A DNA stretch of 64,000 bases from Saccharomycopsis malanga (taxonomy: Eukaryota; Ascomycota; Saccharomycetes; Ascoideales; Saccharomycopsidaceae), in the NCBI GenBank assembly GCA_004014935.1, contig CP025323.1, forward strand, positions 2,232,001 through 2,296,000. The letters are read 5' to 3'. The notes under the pieces are model-generated. The model was not told the origin of the DNA. It was given only the letters and a program-made list of their open reading frames with translations, and ran no database searches. The position numbers and the translations under genes are program-made. This document shows, one piece after another, positions 1 through 10,384 of the stretch (position 1 is its first letter; the number at the start of each line of letters is the position of its first letter).

Positions 1-422
1 AACTGTACGTTCTTCGAATAGTCCACCACGCTCAATAAACGGCTAAACTTGTTAGCTTCGAGAAAACCACTTCTATTATACTGAATTACGTCTCTACGAA
101 ATTGGTTATCATTTACAGCATCTATAAACTTGTCAGACAATATTCTTTTGGACTCTTCCTTTTTGTCCTCTTGGTCCTTTTTCTCCTCCTCCTCTTCCTC
201 TTCCCCACTCCTTTCAAGCAAAAAATCTAGAAACTGCATGTTTTTGTTGAAAGAATCATCCAACGCCTCTAGATTTTGTTTCGTTATTCCATCATAGACT
301 TGGAATACATTCTCAACATCCTCATATTTGCTTATACCAGACAATGGCTCGGCTGCAGCATGGGCACCTGCCCCATTAGAAGCTGGCAGCTCAGAAGCTC
401 CGGGCTTGTTTGGAAGATTCAT
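1..422 (-). CDS. Unknown protein, N-terminal part, cut by the window edge
   Basis: An open frame of 140 codons runs from an ATG at 420-422 leftward off the window without a stop. The start region is rich in Pro, Ala and Gly. Residues about 73-97 form a very acidic and Lys-rich stretch with a run of seven Glu, probably a flexible or coiled linker. The part after it (about 98-140) has mixed polar and hydrophobic composition and looks like the start of a folded domain. I do not recognise the family, so no function is given. Codon use resembles the neighbouring genes. The next 2.7 kb upstream contain only repeats. Confidence 0.6.
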   Translation of the reverse strand, partial: MNLPNKPGASELPASNGAGAHAAAEPLSGISKYEDVENVFQVYDGITKQNLEALDDSFNKNMQFLDFLLERSGEEEEEEEKKDQEDKKEESKRILSDKFIDAVNDNQFRRDVIQYNRSGFLEANKFSRLLSVVDYSKNVQ

Positions 423-1353
423 TTTCTGTTTTGGCGCTTGGTCTTTATTCATGTCATTGTTATTACAGTTATCTTCATAGTAATATTGAGATTTTTCATA
501 TCTCAACAAATTGCTGTAGGATTATGCAGGATTATGTGTATCTGGCATGTAGGCGCGTAACAGTACATATTTCAGCATATACAAGTCTATTATCAACATG
601 GATTTCTATAATTGTCAATAGTGGGGTTATCAGTATCATTTATATTCGAATGTTTTCTGTAATGTTTGAAAGGAGTTAGCAGCTATTTTTGGTTTGGATT
701 CGAGCGCACTAACCTGCTAGTTTAGTACTTTTATGTTGAGGGCAATGTGCTGAATTCATCCTGTTTTTTTTTTGTTTAAACTAATCAGTGCTTGTGTTTG
801 CAGTGGACTTGTTGGACAAGAATTAATAGTTGTATTTGATAGATAATATGAAGGAAAAAAAACAGGTTGTATTGTAAAAAGGGGTCGTATTGTAAAAAGA
901 AGTCTTCTTTTTTATTCTTGACTGGTAATACAAATTCTATAATACAAGTTTCACTTGAGTTGAAAACTGAAACTGAAAAAGAACTTTGTAAGTATCAAAA
1001 TTGAATTTAAATGGTTTTTTAGCAAGTGGGTTACTTTATGTACTGCTTTCTTTTTTATATGAATACTAATATTAATGTTGCGCTGTATCATTGGTGGTAA
1101 CCTTCTATATGCCTCGTGTCCTAAAATTTGATTGAATACACTAGATTGCATTTTTCCATATTGATCTGTTTGCAATTGATCTTTTTTTATTTCGTTTCAT
1201 TAATTATGAGTGGCTAGATTTATCAATTGATACGCAGCCACGTTCTCATTTTCTTTACTCTATACTATTGTCTAGAGCCCTCGATTGCCTTTTCAGGTAC
1301 CACACCATTCTAAGCACTTTTTGAAACCCTGTTTCTTCCTTTATCTTGGATAG
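423..1353. other. Gene-free spacer
   Basis: No convincing coding region. AT-rich, with A and T runs near 840-910. It would hold the promoter of the leftward partial gene. Short open frames here start at non-ATG codons or lack any protein-like composition. Confidence 0.5.
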
Positions 1354-1455
1354 TATCTTATATTTCAAGCCCAGTACTTACTGGCTTCGTATATACGCGC
1401 CATGTCTAAAGAAATTTGGTGAAACCCAGTGGGGAAAACCCAACCAGGTCCCGGT
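1354..1455 (-). repeat. SINE fragment (3' body and tail)
   Basis: Matches the last ~100 bp of the SINE family described at 12258-12563, on the minus strand: the 'TTTCAAGCCCAGTAC' block, then the 'CGTATATACGCGC' block and the 'AAACCCAGTG' block. The tRNA-like head is missing, so this is a 5'-truncated or decayed copy. Confidence 0.7.
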
Positions 1456-1576
1456 TATCCTATACTTAATTTAGGCTTTTAATACACTTTCAACACAATC
1501 GATATACCGGTATATTAAAAACTATAACTCACCTTATATTTTTGGAAAAAAAGAAAATAAAACATGAAAAAAAAAT

Positions 1577-2830
1577 AGCCAAAGTTTATCACCATTTAGG
1601 AGTCAATATACAACTTCCATAAGAATGCATTAAAACAAATCAGAAACTAGAACAGGAAAAAACAATAACCAAAGTCAAACAAACATTACGCCATTTGCAA
1701 CTTTATCATGAATAGGAATAAAAGTTATTAAAAAAACGGACTCCCCAAAACCGAGGTATAAAACTTATTAACAAGCACATTACGCTTTACCGAGCCTCAT
1801 AAATTATTCAATGTTTGTAAGAAGTTTAATAAATGCTAGTTTGACTATATATAATGATTAGTTTTTGAATGTTAAGTTTCTCTGAGAACCTACAATAAAA
1901 ATACCTTTTTAGCTCTTGCGATACGTGTTTCTCTGGGATAAAAGCTCAGCTAAACCCTGGAGAAAACATGAATAAAACTTAAAACAATTAGAAACCATGT
2001 AACAACGTCAAAAATTAAAAGTCTCTCTGAGGCGTGACAAACACGGTTTGTAACAAATCATAGGATATTTTCAACCAAATGATACTTTCTCACTATTAAG
2101 TAACATGTAGAAACCCAACATCAAAACAAAACATATGGTTGAAAACTTTAGATTTTAAAGAGTATAGAAATATAATATTTGTATGGTTTAGTTTGTTGTG
2201 AAAATTCTGGAATATGATTCAAAAGAATCAACTTTTTGACAATTTTCATAATTTTTCATTATATCGAATATTTATTTGAAAATCCGATATTTCTTATTAT
2301 GAGTAGTGCTATAATAATGCGAAAAATTCCAAATTTTAATATGCTATTTTTTAAATCAAAATAATCGGGTTAACATAGATTTAACTAAATACAACGTTTA
2401 ATAATTACTTCAAAACGTCAACAGCGCGAATCGAGGACCAAAACCCCAAGTAAGGAACGCCACACTTGTTTTTCTGCAATATTATGCACTATTCTGCAGT
2501 ATTTTGTGTGGCGCATGATAGCTCAACCAACTTGGCCACTTGGCAATAGTAAGGCATATAGGCATATTTTTGCTAAAAAGAGACAATATCATTACTTTTC
2601 AAGAGTATAGTTCGGAAATTTCCGATTTTTTTAAGTGAATAAGAAGCAAAAAAGGAATTCTTGCGCCTAGAATTGATTTGTTTATGAGATCAGTATTGCT
2701 GTGGATAATCTTCTCGCTTTTGGGCCTGTTAAGTCTTTTATCCTCTCCGAGAGTATTATCTGCTGAATTATCCTGCCAAGTCTTCTTTCGCTTTTCCGAG
2801 GGTGCTAGAAACTGAGCCATACAGCTCTCC
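1577..2830 (-). repeat. Dispersed repeat family 2, copy A
   Basis: Non-coding AT-rich repeat of about 1.0 kb, plus an upstream part to about 2830. It is shared with copies at 9208-10215, 28385-29400, 45412-46230 and 59970-61250. Read on the minus strand it starts with a SINE-like tRNA head (about 2826 to 2740). A 'CTGATCTCAT' block and a second tRNA-like module follow. That module has an exact tRNA A-box string TGGCCAAGTTGG at 2527-2538, a hairpin of GCGCCACAC with GTGTGGCG, and a degenerate B box. About 900 bp without reading frames come next, ending in a T-rich stretch. The copies keep both ends, unlike LINE copies. The class is unresolved (solo LTR, non-autonomous DNA element or long pol III-derived element). 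Confidence 0.75.
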
Positions 2831-2875
2831 TTTACGCTACTCACTATTTAAAACTATATTTCCTCCTTTATTTAG

Positions 2876-2965
2876 ACTACCTTTTTATATAGTCTGTTAG
2901 GTTTTTACCCATTCTCGGTTTAGTACAAAATCATTTTAATGCTACAATTGCTGGATTATATAAAA
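2876..2965 (+). repeat. Short dispersed repeat family 3
   Basis: About 90 bp containing 'TTTATATAG', then 'TTTTACCCATTCTC' and 'CATTTTAAT'. Similar stretches lie at 33798-33880 (minus) and 59885-59965 (plus). In copies A and E it lies just outside the SINE-like head of repeat family 2. Confidence 0.55.
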
Positions 2966-3093
2966 GATGATACTAATACTGTGCTGGAGATCACTAACCC
3001 AAGCTATTAATCATCTTACAGAATAAGTGCGTCTATTTATAGTATATTAAGGTAATTGGTACTTGCAACGATTATGACTTGCGCCTGGCAAGA

Positions 3094-3560
3094 CTACTTG
3101 CTCAAGTTTTCCACAATAGACTTGTCCTTGACGATTTCAGAAACGGTATCCAGAGTTGCGGTCTTTTGCGGGCCCTGGAGAATGTATTTACCAATCTGGC
3201 TGTAAGAATCGCCGTTCTCACGTCTATATTTGATGATACGGGACAACTGGAAGCCCGCAACACCGCCTAAGAAGAAATTTACCGAGGCAAGCAAGTAGTT
3301 TTTGGGCTTGATGATAAGCGACCATCTTGTCCATATACAGCCTGTTGCAAACAACGCAATCTGCTGAGTCCCAGACAACGAGTCGACCGGACGCTTGATA
3401 TCGTTAATGCCAGCAATCACCAATGACCATTTCAACACTGGCGCCTATAAGAAATATTAGAATATTCAGCTCAACTGTTGCTAATTGATGTCAAACATAC
3501 CCAAAAATGGACGGTTCTAGGCCCTGTCTCGGAATTGAGAAACCTTCTGAAAGCAGACAT
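3094..3560 (-). CDS. MPC2: Mitochondrial pyruvate carrier subunit, MPC2 type
   Basis: Spliced gene: exon 1 at 3501-3560, intron 3445-3500 (56 nt; GTATGT donor, TTCTAAT branch-like site, ATAG acceptor), exon 2 at 3094-3444. The product is 136 aa. Exon 1 encodes the family N-terminus, with 'FRRFLNSETGPRTVHFW' leading into 'APVLKWSLVIAG'. Exon 2 carries the family core 'NDIKRP' and 'KPKNYLLASVNFFLG', with three predicted helices. MPC2 pairs with MPC1 in the inner mitochondrial membrane to import pyruvate. The length fits the family (about 110-150 aa). The gene diverges from LCB1 across about 680 bp. Identity rests on strong recalled similarity to fungal Mpc2/Mpc3; which of the two paralogues it matches cannot be decided. 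Confidence 0.95.
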
Positions 3561-4242
3561 TGTAGAACAAATGTGATGGTTTGCAATAATCAATTGTATG
3601 CCAGAAGAATCAGCTTTTTTTTTAAAAGCATTTATAATTGTTATTCTTTAACCGCCGGCTTGGCCTTTTTTTCCGGTTTTTTTCATTACTTAAGGAGACC
3701 GATTAATAAGGGTTATGTATCTTGGTTCCTATGGGGGATTTTGCCCCGCTAATGATATGCACACACCTTGCGGAGACCTACATTGAATGGGGTGCAACCA
3801 CACCCTTTAGACACCAGGGCTGCTAGTACAACTGATAAGATCCCGTGGTATATGCATATTCGTGCATGGTTATGAGCTTTGGTGGGTGTGATGCTTATGT
3901 AATAGTGAGGGAAAAAAAAGGAGGAGGATTGACTGACTGAGCGAGTGGAAGGGGGAGGACAAATTGTTTTTTTTATATATATATATATAGTGTTTAACAA
4001 GTGTTTATAAAGAAGGGGAAAAAAAAAAGAGTAGATTGGGTGGTTATTGAAACGGGTGGATTATTTGGTTGTGTTTTTGATTGTAATTTTTGAAGGGATT
4101 TATTGATTTTTTCAGTTTTTGCGATTTTTTTCAGAGTTTTCCAATTTTTCAGATTTTTCAATTTTTCAAATTTCCCAAATTTTTCAGATTTCCCAAATTT
4201 CCCAAATTTCCCAGATTTTCACTATTCAATTAATCATTACCA
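3561..4242. promoter_or_regulatory. Divergent MPC2/LCB1 promoter region with pyrimidine-rich repeats
   Basis: This 682-bp spacer separates two divergent start codons. A TATA-like run lies at 3975-3990. From about 4105 to 4222, directly before the LCB1 ATG, the plus strand is a nearly pure pyrimidine tract. It is built of short units close to 'TTTCCCAAA' and 'TTTTTCAGA' and would be the LCB1 mRNA leader. A GC-rich patch 'CCGCCGG' at 3652-3658 is a possible activator site on the MPC2 side. No factor can be named. Confidence 0.4.
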
Positions 4243-6123
4243 ATGTCCAATAACTCGGTTACTTCGATTATGGATTCAGAAAAAATCTTACAGGTGTCTC
4301 AGCATTATATTGCCTCGTTCACAGAACTTGTTGAGTCTGTTCCTGGAGGAGCAATTTTGGTTCGTTATATACAACTGTCGTATCAAGATGATCCAATCAG
4401 ATCAGTTGTGGAATTGTTTTTATTTCTTTTCGCAATTCGTTATTTTCTATCCAAAAAAACATCACCTGATTCTAAAGCCAAAGCTGCTCTTTCGGAGAAA
4501 GAGATTGACGAGATTTGTAGGGGCTGGAAGCCACAACCTTTGGCCGATCCAGTGAGTTCTGCGGAATTGTACAAGTTGAAGCGTATTCCTATCAGCGATG
4601 GGACAATTGACACTCGATTTGACATGTTGGCCAACGATTATTTGGCGAACGATTATACCGTCCATAATGCAGACGTGGCAGCTATTGGTACTAAAGAATT
4701 AAAGGATGTAGTGAATCTTGCATCGTATGATTTCCTAAGCATGAGTCATGACACTCAGCTTGTCAAATATGCCGAAGAAATCATCAAAAATCACGGAGTT
4801 GGTGCCTGTGGACCTCCGGGGTTCTATGGGAACCAAGACATCCATATCCGGTTGGAAAACAAGCTTGCCGAGTGGTTTGGAACCGAGGCTGCTATAATCT
4901 ACGGACAAGACTTCTGCACGGCCTTGTCAATCATCCCGGCGTTCCTCAAGAGAGGCGACATTGCTATTGTTGATGCTGGGGTCAATTTGTCCATCCAAAA
5001 GGCCGTGATATTGTCGCGCTGCCAGGTCTTTTATTACAAACATAACGACTTGGACCATCTTGCTGCCATCTTGAGCAACTTGCAGGACGAATTGAAAGAC
5101 ATCAAGCCACTTAACAGACGTTTTATCATCACCGAGGGCTTGTTTGCCAACTACGGCGACTATCCCGACGTGGCCAAGTTGGTCCAGCTCAAGGAAACGT
5201 ACAAGTTCCGGTTGTTTTTGGACGAAACCTTGTCTGTGGGTGTCATTGGCGAGCACGGAAGAGGCTTGACCGAGTTGTATAACGTTCCAAGCAACAAGGT
5301 AGACATCTTGGTAGGCTCATTGGCCAATTCCATGGCCTCTAGTGGTGGCTTTTGCGTAGGTGCCAAACCTATGGTCTTCAATCAAAGAATCGCGTCTGCG
5401 GCTTATTGTTTCAGTGCTTCCTTGCCTCCTTATTGTGCCAAAGTCGCTTTGGAGTGGATCAACATTGTAGAAAAAGATTCCGGCAAAAACTTGATCAAAA
5501 AATTAAACGACAACACCATATATTTCCATACTAAAGCATCCAAAAACAGAAGCATCTCCAAGTATGCCAATGTCGTTTCTGATAAACTCTCGTCTCTTGT
5601 TTTGATAGAATTCAACCAAGCCACCAAAAACAAGTTGGGCTTCAAACGTTATTATATCAATGAAAACAACAAGTTTGCTGCAATACACGAAAAGGGTATG
5701 AAGTTTTACGAAGAAGGTCTTGAAGAACCTACCAAACCTTTGAAAAAACCCGCTGTTTCTGAAAATGAGCGCGTTGATTATTACTCAGAAGCCGCTATCA
5801 AGAAAAGAAAAGCCCAAGAAAAAGCCAAAATGGATCAGCAAGCTAACAAAATCTCTTCTTATGAATTGTTCAACTTGGAAGAGTTCTTGATCACAAAGGT
5901 TGCTAACGATTTGCTAATCAAAGACAAAATCCTCATCATTTCTGCTCAGAGATTGCTAAAACTCGAAATTTTAAGAGTTTCTCCTCACTTTAGAATCGCA
6001 TTAAACAATTCCCTCTCAAAATCAGAATTAGATACCGTCATTGAAAGATTCGGTTTCCATTTGAATAACGTCTTGGCAAACCTCCATTCTCGTAAAGACG
6101 TGGAAGATTTGTTGCTTTCCTAA
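4243..6123 (+). CDS. LCB1: Serine palmitoyltransferase subunit 1
   Basis: 626 aa from the ATG at 4243, followed by TAA. LCB1 is the non-catalytic partner of LCB2 in the ER enzyme that condenses serine with palmitoyl-CoA, the first step of sphingolipid synthesis. An N-terminal membrane segment lies at about residues 55-75 and 'YQDDPIRS' at about 47-54. The class II aminotransferase fold follows with 'GVGACGPPGFYGNQD', 'YGQDF', 'FLDETLSVGVIGEHGRGL' and 'AYCFSASLPPY'. As expected for LCB1, the PLP lysine of LCB2 is absent. It is longer than S. cerevisiae Lcb1 (558 aa), mainly through a Lys- and Glu-rich insert at about residues 485-550. It has a single in-frame CTG (4375-4377), at a position that is polar in S. 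cerevisiae. Confidence 0.97.
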   Translation: MSNNSVTSIMDSEKILQVSQHYIASFTELVESVPGGAILVRYIQLSYQDDPIRSVVELFLFLFAIRYFLSKKTSPDSKAKAALSEKEIDEICRGWKPQPLADPVSSAELYKLKRIPISDGTIDTRFDMLANDYLANDYTVHNADVAAIGTKELKDVVNLASYDFLSMSHDTQLVKYAEEIIKNHGVGACGPPGFYGNQDIHIRLENKLAEWFGTEAAIIYGQDFCTALSIIPAFLKRGDIAIVDAGVNLSIQKAVILSRCQVFYYKHNDLDHLAAILSNLQDELKDIKPLNRRFIITEGLFANYGDYPDVAKLVQLKETYKFRLFLDETLSVGVIGEHGRGLTELYNVPSNKVDILVGSLANSMASSGGFCVGAKPMVFNQRIASAAYCFSASLPPYCAKVALEWINIVEKDSGKNLIKKLNDNTIYFHTKASKNRSISKYANVVSDKLSSLVLIEFNQATKNKLGFKRYYINENNKFAAIHEKGMKFYEEGLEEPTKPLKKPAVSENERVDYYSEAAIKKRKAQEKAKMDQQANKISSYELFNLEEFLITKVANDLLIKDKILIISAQRLLKLEILRVSPHFRIALNNSLSKSELDTVIERFGFHLNNVLANLHSRKDVEDLLLS

Positions 6124-6594
6124 CTGTTTATAGTCCTATTTCCCGGTTTATAGATTTCCCATCCTTGTTCTCATTCGTCGTCAATTTTAATCTTTAATAT
6201 CATTTGCTATACCATGTTTCACTTGAGTATATTGTGTAAAAACGTGTATTTTAAAGTATTTCTTAATGGCAAATAGTGGTTGCATTCATCATACTTTTAA
6301 TATTCTACAGATGCCAACAATTTTAATTACCAACAATAACTTTTAAAACTTTTCTCATTACTATTCTGGAAAAATTAAGCAAAATATAGTGAAATGTCAT
6401 TTTTGATCATTTTCGCACCAAGTCCAGTTCGTTGATATTTGCAAGAAATCTGATTGAAACCAGAGTTGACCTTTTTACTTAAAAAAGGTTTGAAAATATA
6501 AAAAAACATTTCTTGTCCTTGAGACCTCCAAAATCAATGTAAATGGTGACTTTAATGTAAAACTAAAAGTATCAAAATGCCATTAAAAGCCTCT
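6124..6594. other. Gene-free spacer after LCB1
   Basis: AT-rich 3' flank of LCB1 with poly(A)-signal-like TA-rich runs. No reading frame, RNA gene or clear repeat was seen before the SINE copy at 6595. Confidence 0.5.
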
Positions 6595-6856
6595 GGGCCG
6601 TATGGCTCAGTGGTTGGTACATTAAAATAAGGATTAAAAGGTAGGATTAAAATAAGGATTAAAAGGCCTGACAGTATAATTCAGCATATAGCACTCTCAG
6701 AGAAAAGAAATAAGACCTAACAGGAACACGGGTGAGAATATTATGATCAACAGGATTCGATTGGGTCTTATTAAGGCCCCTCAGAGGCAGCTATATACGA
6801 AACTGATATGTACTGGGCTTGAAATAATAATATCATATATTTCAAGCCCAGTACAT
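6595..6856 (+). repeat. SINE copy, rearranged, with inverted tail at its end
   Basis: Starts with the family head 'GGGCCGTATGGCTCAGTGG' (A box), then a short duplicated A-rich insert. The 'CTCAGAGAAAAGAAATAAGACC' block, the 'ATGATCAACAGGATTCG' block and the body follow, ending 'GATATGTACTGGGCTTG'. At the tail, 6808-6826 and 6838-6856 form a perfect 19-bp inverted repeat with an 11-nt spacer, because a minus-strand tail fragment abuts the plus-strand copy. The body is internally shortened against the full copies at 12258 and 54422. Confidence 0.8.
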
Positions 6857-7201
6857 AATTGGAATAATTTATACAACCCAGCAGAAGCTGTAGGTAATTG
6901 CCACGCTTATTTATTCGTTGCTTAATTAAAAAAGTTTCTAAAGACAAAAAAACCATTTTGGAACAATTTTAGGCTCGTTGAGAGTCTCAGACTGGATTAA
7001 ATTAGCCATTTTGAGCTAATCATGTTTCTTGAAAAATAGGCGCACCATTGGAGGCCAAAAAAAAAAATATTTGAAAAAAACTATGCGATTTCATAATGAT
7101 ATGAGAAAACCAATGAAATTTTTCTCGGCGCTTGACTTATTTACTAGAAAACTTGGTATTTGATATCAAAACAAGACTATTTCACTCAAGAAGATTTGAA
7201 T
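6857..7201. other. Gene-free spacer before the zinc-finger gene
   Basis: AT-rich promoter-side sequence with several A runs and no recognisable element. It should contain the promoter of the gene starting at 7202. Confidence 0.4.
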
Positions 7202-9093
7202 ATGGATTTTTCAGAGCATTCTGCCTCGCCCACTTGTATTAATGGCGTTTACATTGAAAACCATGACGATGTGATAGAAGCGCTAGGAGATCTTCTTGAG
7301 ATGGGATACACTGAGCCTTTTATTGAAAAGTATTCGGGGGTGACACGTAGTTACTTAAAGAAGGCAATGAGATTGCAAAAAAAGTTGAAACGGAAACAAT
7401 ACAAACAGTACAGAACAGAGATGCTCAATATGAATGCAAATACTCCATTTCTTGGAACGACGATCGCACAGCCCAGTAATATTACGCCTACAATATCTGA
7501 TGTCAGGCCATTGCTTCAGAAACCCAAGTTGAACAAATGTTTAGGGTCGAAAGAATGGCTCAACAACTTGACGCTAGAAGATTCTTCCGATGACGATAGC
7601 GAAGATGAGCAACGTATACATAAACATGCTGGTGGGCAGCATACAAAATTGCAGGAAATACAGCGAATCAAGGAGGAAAAGTTGAAGCAAATCGAAAAGT
7701 TGAAACAAATGATTAAAGAGAAGGAAAACCAAAAACTCCAACAGCAAACAGTTCTGTCCAATACGTATATAGATGATGTAGCTCGTAAGGAAGCCCAGAT
7801 TGCAATTGATAAGAAAATGGCGTTTTTGGCCCAAGTTGAAAAGTTGGCAAATATTAGTTCTGCCAAAGTAAAAGGACTCGAAAACGAAATCGGAGATTAT
7901 GCCAAACTTATCGAGGAACGTAAAAGCCAGTTAGCTAATGAAACAGCACGCGTAACATTTTATCAGAAAAAAATCAAAGAAGTAAAAGAGACAGTTCTGA
8001 AAATGGAACAGGAAAAAATCAGGCAGGAACAAATACAGCAGGAAAAAAAACTGGGACAGGAAGAGTTGGAAAAGGAGAGACAGAAGGAAACTAATGAAAA
8101 TGTAGGTTTAGTAAGAGAAGATAGTCAGATTGAACAACAACGAGAAAAAATACACCAATTGGAAATGGAAATTGAAGAACAAAAGAGTGAAATATATACT
8201 GATAAAGCGGTAAATGCTACTGGAGAAATACCAGTTGGCAAAGAACCATTGGTCGAGGCAGAAATATCAACCAAAGAAAAAATAACATCTGTTGAGAAAA
8301 ACATACAAAGTGATAATAATACTCAAATTGAGCAAAACATACAAATTGATAACAATATCCCAATTGAGCAAAACATACAAATTGATAATAATATCCCAAT
8401 TGAAAACAGTATACAAACGGAGAATGACACATTTAGTAAGCAAAAAGTACCAGAAGAAAATGAAGGTTTTGTTAAAATAGTAGTTTCTGATTCAGAAAGT
8501 AATATTGGAGAAGATGAGCTCATTTCCCATACAAAAGAAGATATAGAAACTGACAATATTAACATGGTAAGGTGATATATTTTCAACATACATAGATAGC
8601 CTTTTTTTAGACAACTAACCGAATCTAGACACCTGTTGAGGATGGTGATAAGGAGCAGAACAATACTTTTGCTCCTTTCCAATCCTCGTTAACGGCGTTT
8701 AAATCTTACAAGTTTAGTCCGTTTTTTCAACAGGACTCTCTCATGTCCAAGACATGGAACAATACTATTGACTATGGTAAGCCTTTTTGTCCAAATGAAA
8801 CCGCTGGAGGACAATGTAATGATACGTCTTGTACCTTTCAACATTTCAAAAACATCGAAATTTCGGAAAAAGATATTATTAGAGAAGTAGCGAGAAGTTT
8901 TCCCAATGTATCAAAGGAAAGCCAAGCTAAATACAAAGAAGAATTGAAAAAATTCTTGGATGAAAAAAGGCTACAAGGTAAAAATACCTTGACATTCACT
9001 CAGCTAATTGTTGAGTTTAGAAGAAGCAAAATGGCCCCAGATTCCTTTTTGGACTGGCTGGAAATTAACAAACAGAAAAAATCGTCCAGTTGA
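7202..9093 (+). CDS. Zinc-finger protein with Red1/ZFC3H1-type C-terminal domain
   Basis: Spliced: exon 1 at 7202-8566, intron 8567-8628 (62 nt; GTAAGG donor, ACTAAC branch at 8614-8619, CTAG acceptor), exon 2 at 8629-9093, giving 609 aa. Splicing restores a frame in which 'AFKSYKFSPFF' precedes a Cys-rich motif CX8CX4CX3H (FCPN...CND..C.FQHF). This is the layout of the zf-C3H1 family found at the C-terminus of S. pombe Red1 and animal ZFC3H1, scaffolds that link the nuclear exosome helicase Mtr4/Mtl1 to RNAs for decay. The middle (about residues 150-330) is a long charged coiled coil. A 12-residue tandem repeat (IQIDNNIPIEQN type) follows at about 375-405. The frame opens upstream at a TTG, so the first in-frame ATG at 7202 is used. 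The assignment is by motif and context; S. cerevisiae has no clear counterpart that I know of. Confidence 0.8.
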
Positions 9094-9207
9094 TGCCTTT
9101 TGCTGTTTGTCTATATAGTTTGTAGCCAATGAATGAGCCATTTATTGAGCTGTTTCTGTAAGTGCTTGAAACATTTATAAGATGGGTTGTAGTTTCATTT
9201 GTCGATT

Positions 9208-10215
9208 ATATACAGTCAATGTACAACTTCCATAAGAATATAAAAAAACAAATCAGAACTGGAACCGAGAAAAAACAAACAACCACAGTCAAACAAACAT
9301 TACGCCATTTGCAACTTTAACTTGAATAGGAATAAAAGTTATTGAAAAACGGACTCCCCAGAACCGAGGTATAAAACTTATTAACAAGTACATTACGCTT
9401 TACCGAGCCCTATAAAATATTCAATGTTTGCAACAAGTTTAATATGTTAGTTTGACTATATATAATGGTTATTATCGAATATAAGTTTCTCTGAGAACTT
9501 ATAATAAACAATACTTTGTGTAGCTTTTGATATTCGAGTTTCTTTGGAGTAAAAGCTCGTTTAAATCCTGAAGAAGGCACAAATAACGCCAAAAGCAACT
9601 AAAAACTATGGCATAATGACAAGAAATGAAGGAAGTCTATCTGAAGTGTAAAAACCACCAATTTTAACAAATCATTTGTTATTTTCGAGAAGATGACACT
9701 TTCGCACTATTAAGTAACATGTAGAAACCAAATATCAAAACAAAACACATGGTTAAAAACTCTAGATTTTACCGAGTATATAAATATAATCTTTGTAAGG
9801 TTCAGTTTGTTCTGAAAACTCTAGGATATGATTTAAAAGATGCAACTTTTTGACAATTTTGATAATTTTTCATTATATCAAATATTTATTTGAAAATCTG
9901 ATGTTTTTTATTATAAGTAAGTACTATACTAAAGTAAACAAATTACAAATTCTATTATACTATTTTTTAAATCAAAATTACCTGGATAACATAGATTTAA
10001 CTCAATAAAACGTTTAATAATTACTTCAAAACGTCAACAGCGCGAATCGAGAACCAAAACCCCAAGTGAGGAACGCCACACTTGTTTTTCTGCATTATTA
10101 TGCACTATTCTGCACTATTTTGTGTGGCGCATGGCCTAACCAACTTGGCCACTTGGCAATAGTAAGGCATATAGGCATATTTTTGCTCAAAAGAGACAAT
10201 ATCATTACTTTTCGA
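9208..10215 (-). repeat. Dispersed repeat family 2, copy B
   Basis: Near end-to-end match to copy A. On the minus strand the A-box-like TGGCCAAGTTGG lies at 10140-10151, the GCGCCACAC/GTGTGGCG hairpin follows, and the copy runs to the 'GGAAGTTGTACATTGACTG' block near 9213. Upstream of the tRNA-like module similarity continues only to about 10215, where the 3' flank of the elongase gene begins; the SINE-like head seen with copies A, D and E is missing. No coding potential. It fills the spacer between two convergent genes. Confidence 0.8.
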
Positions 10216-10384
10216 GGGTATATTTTGGCCCTTCATATTCTGGTTATTATAGGGCGCAATAGCTATACAAGTATCACAATAATCGACTAGAAAGAAACAA
10301 GAATGTTTATTAAAGAAGGGCAAAGTTGCCAAAGAGTCCCTAATTCTATCTTATGCAAGTGAGCAAGACAATTACAGAGTAGAC

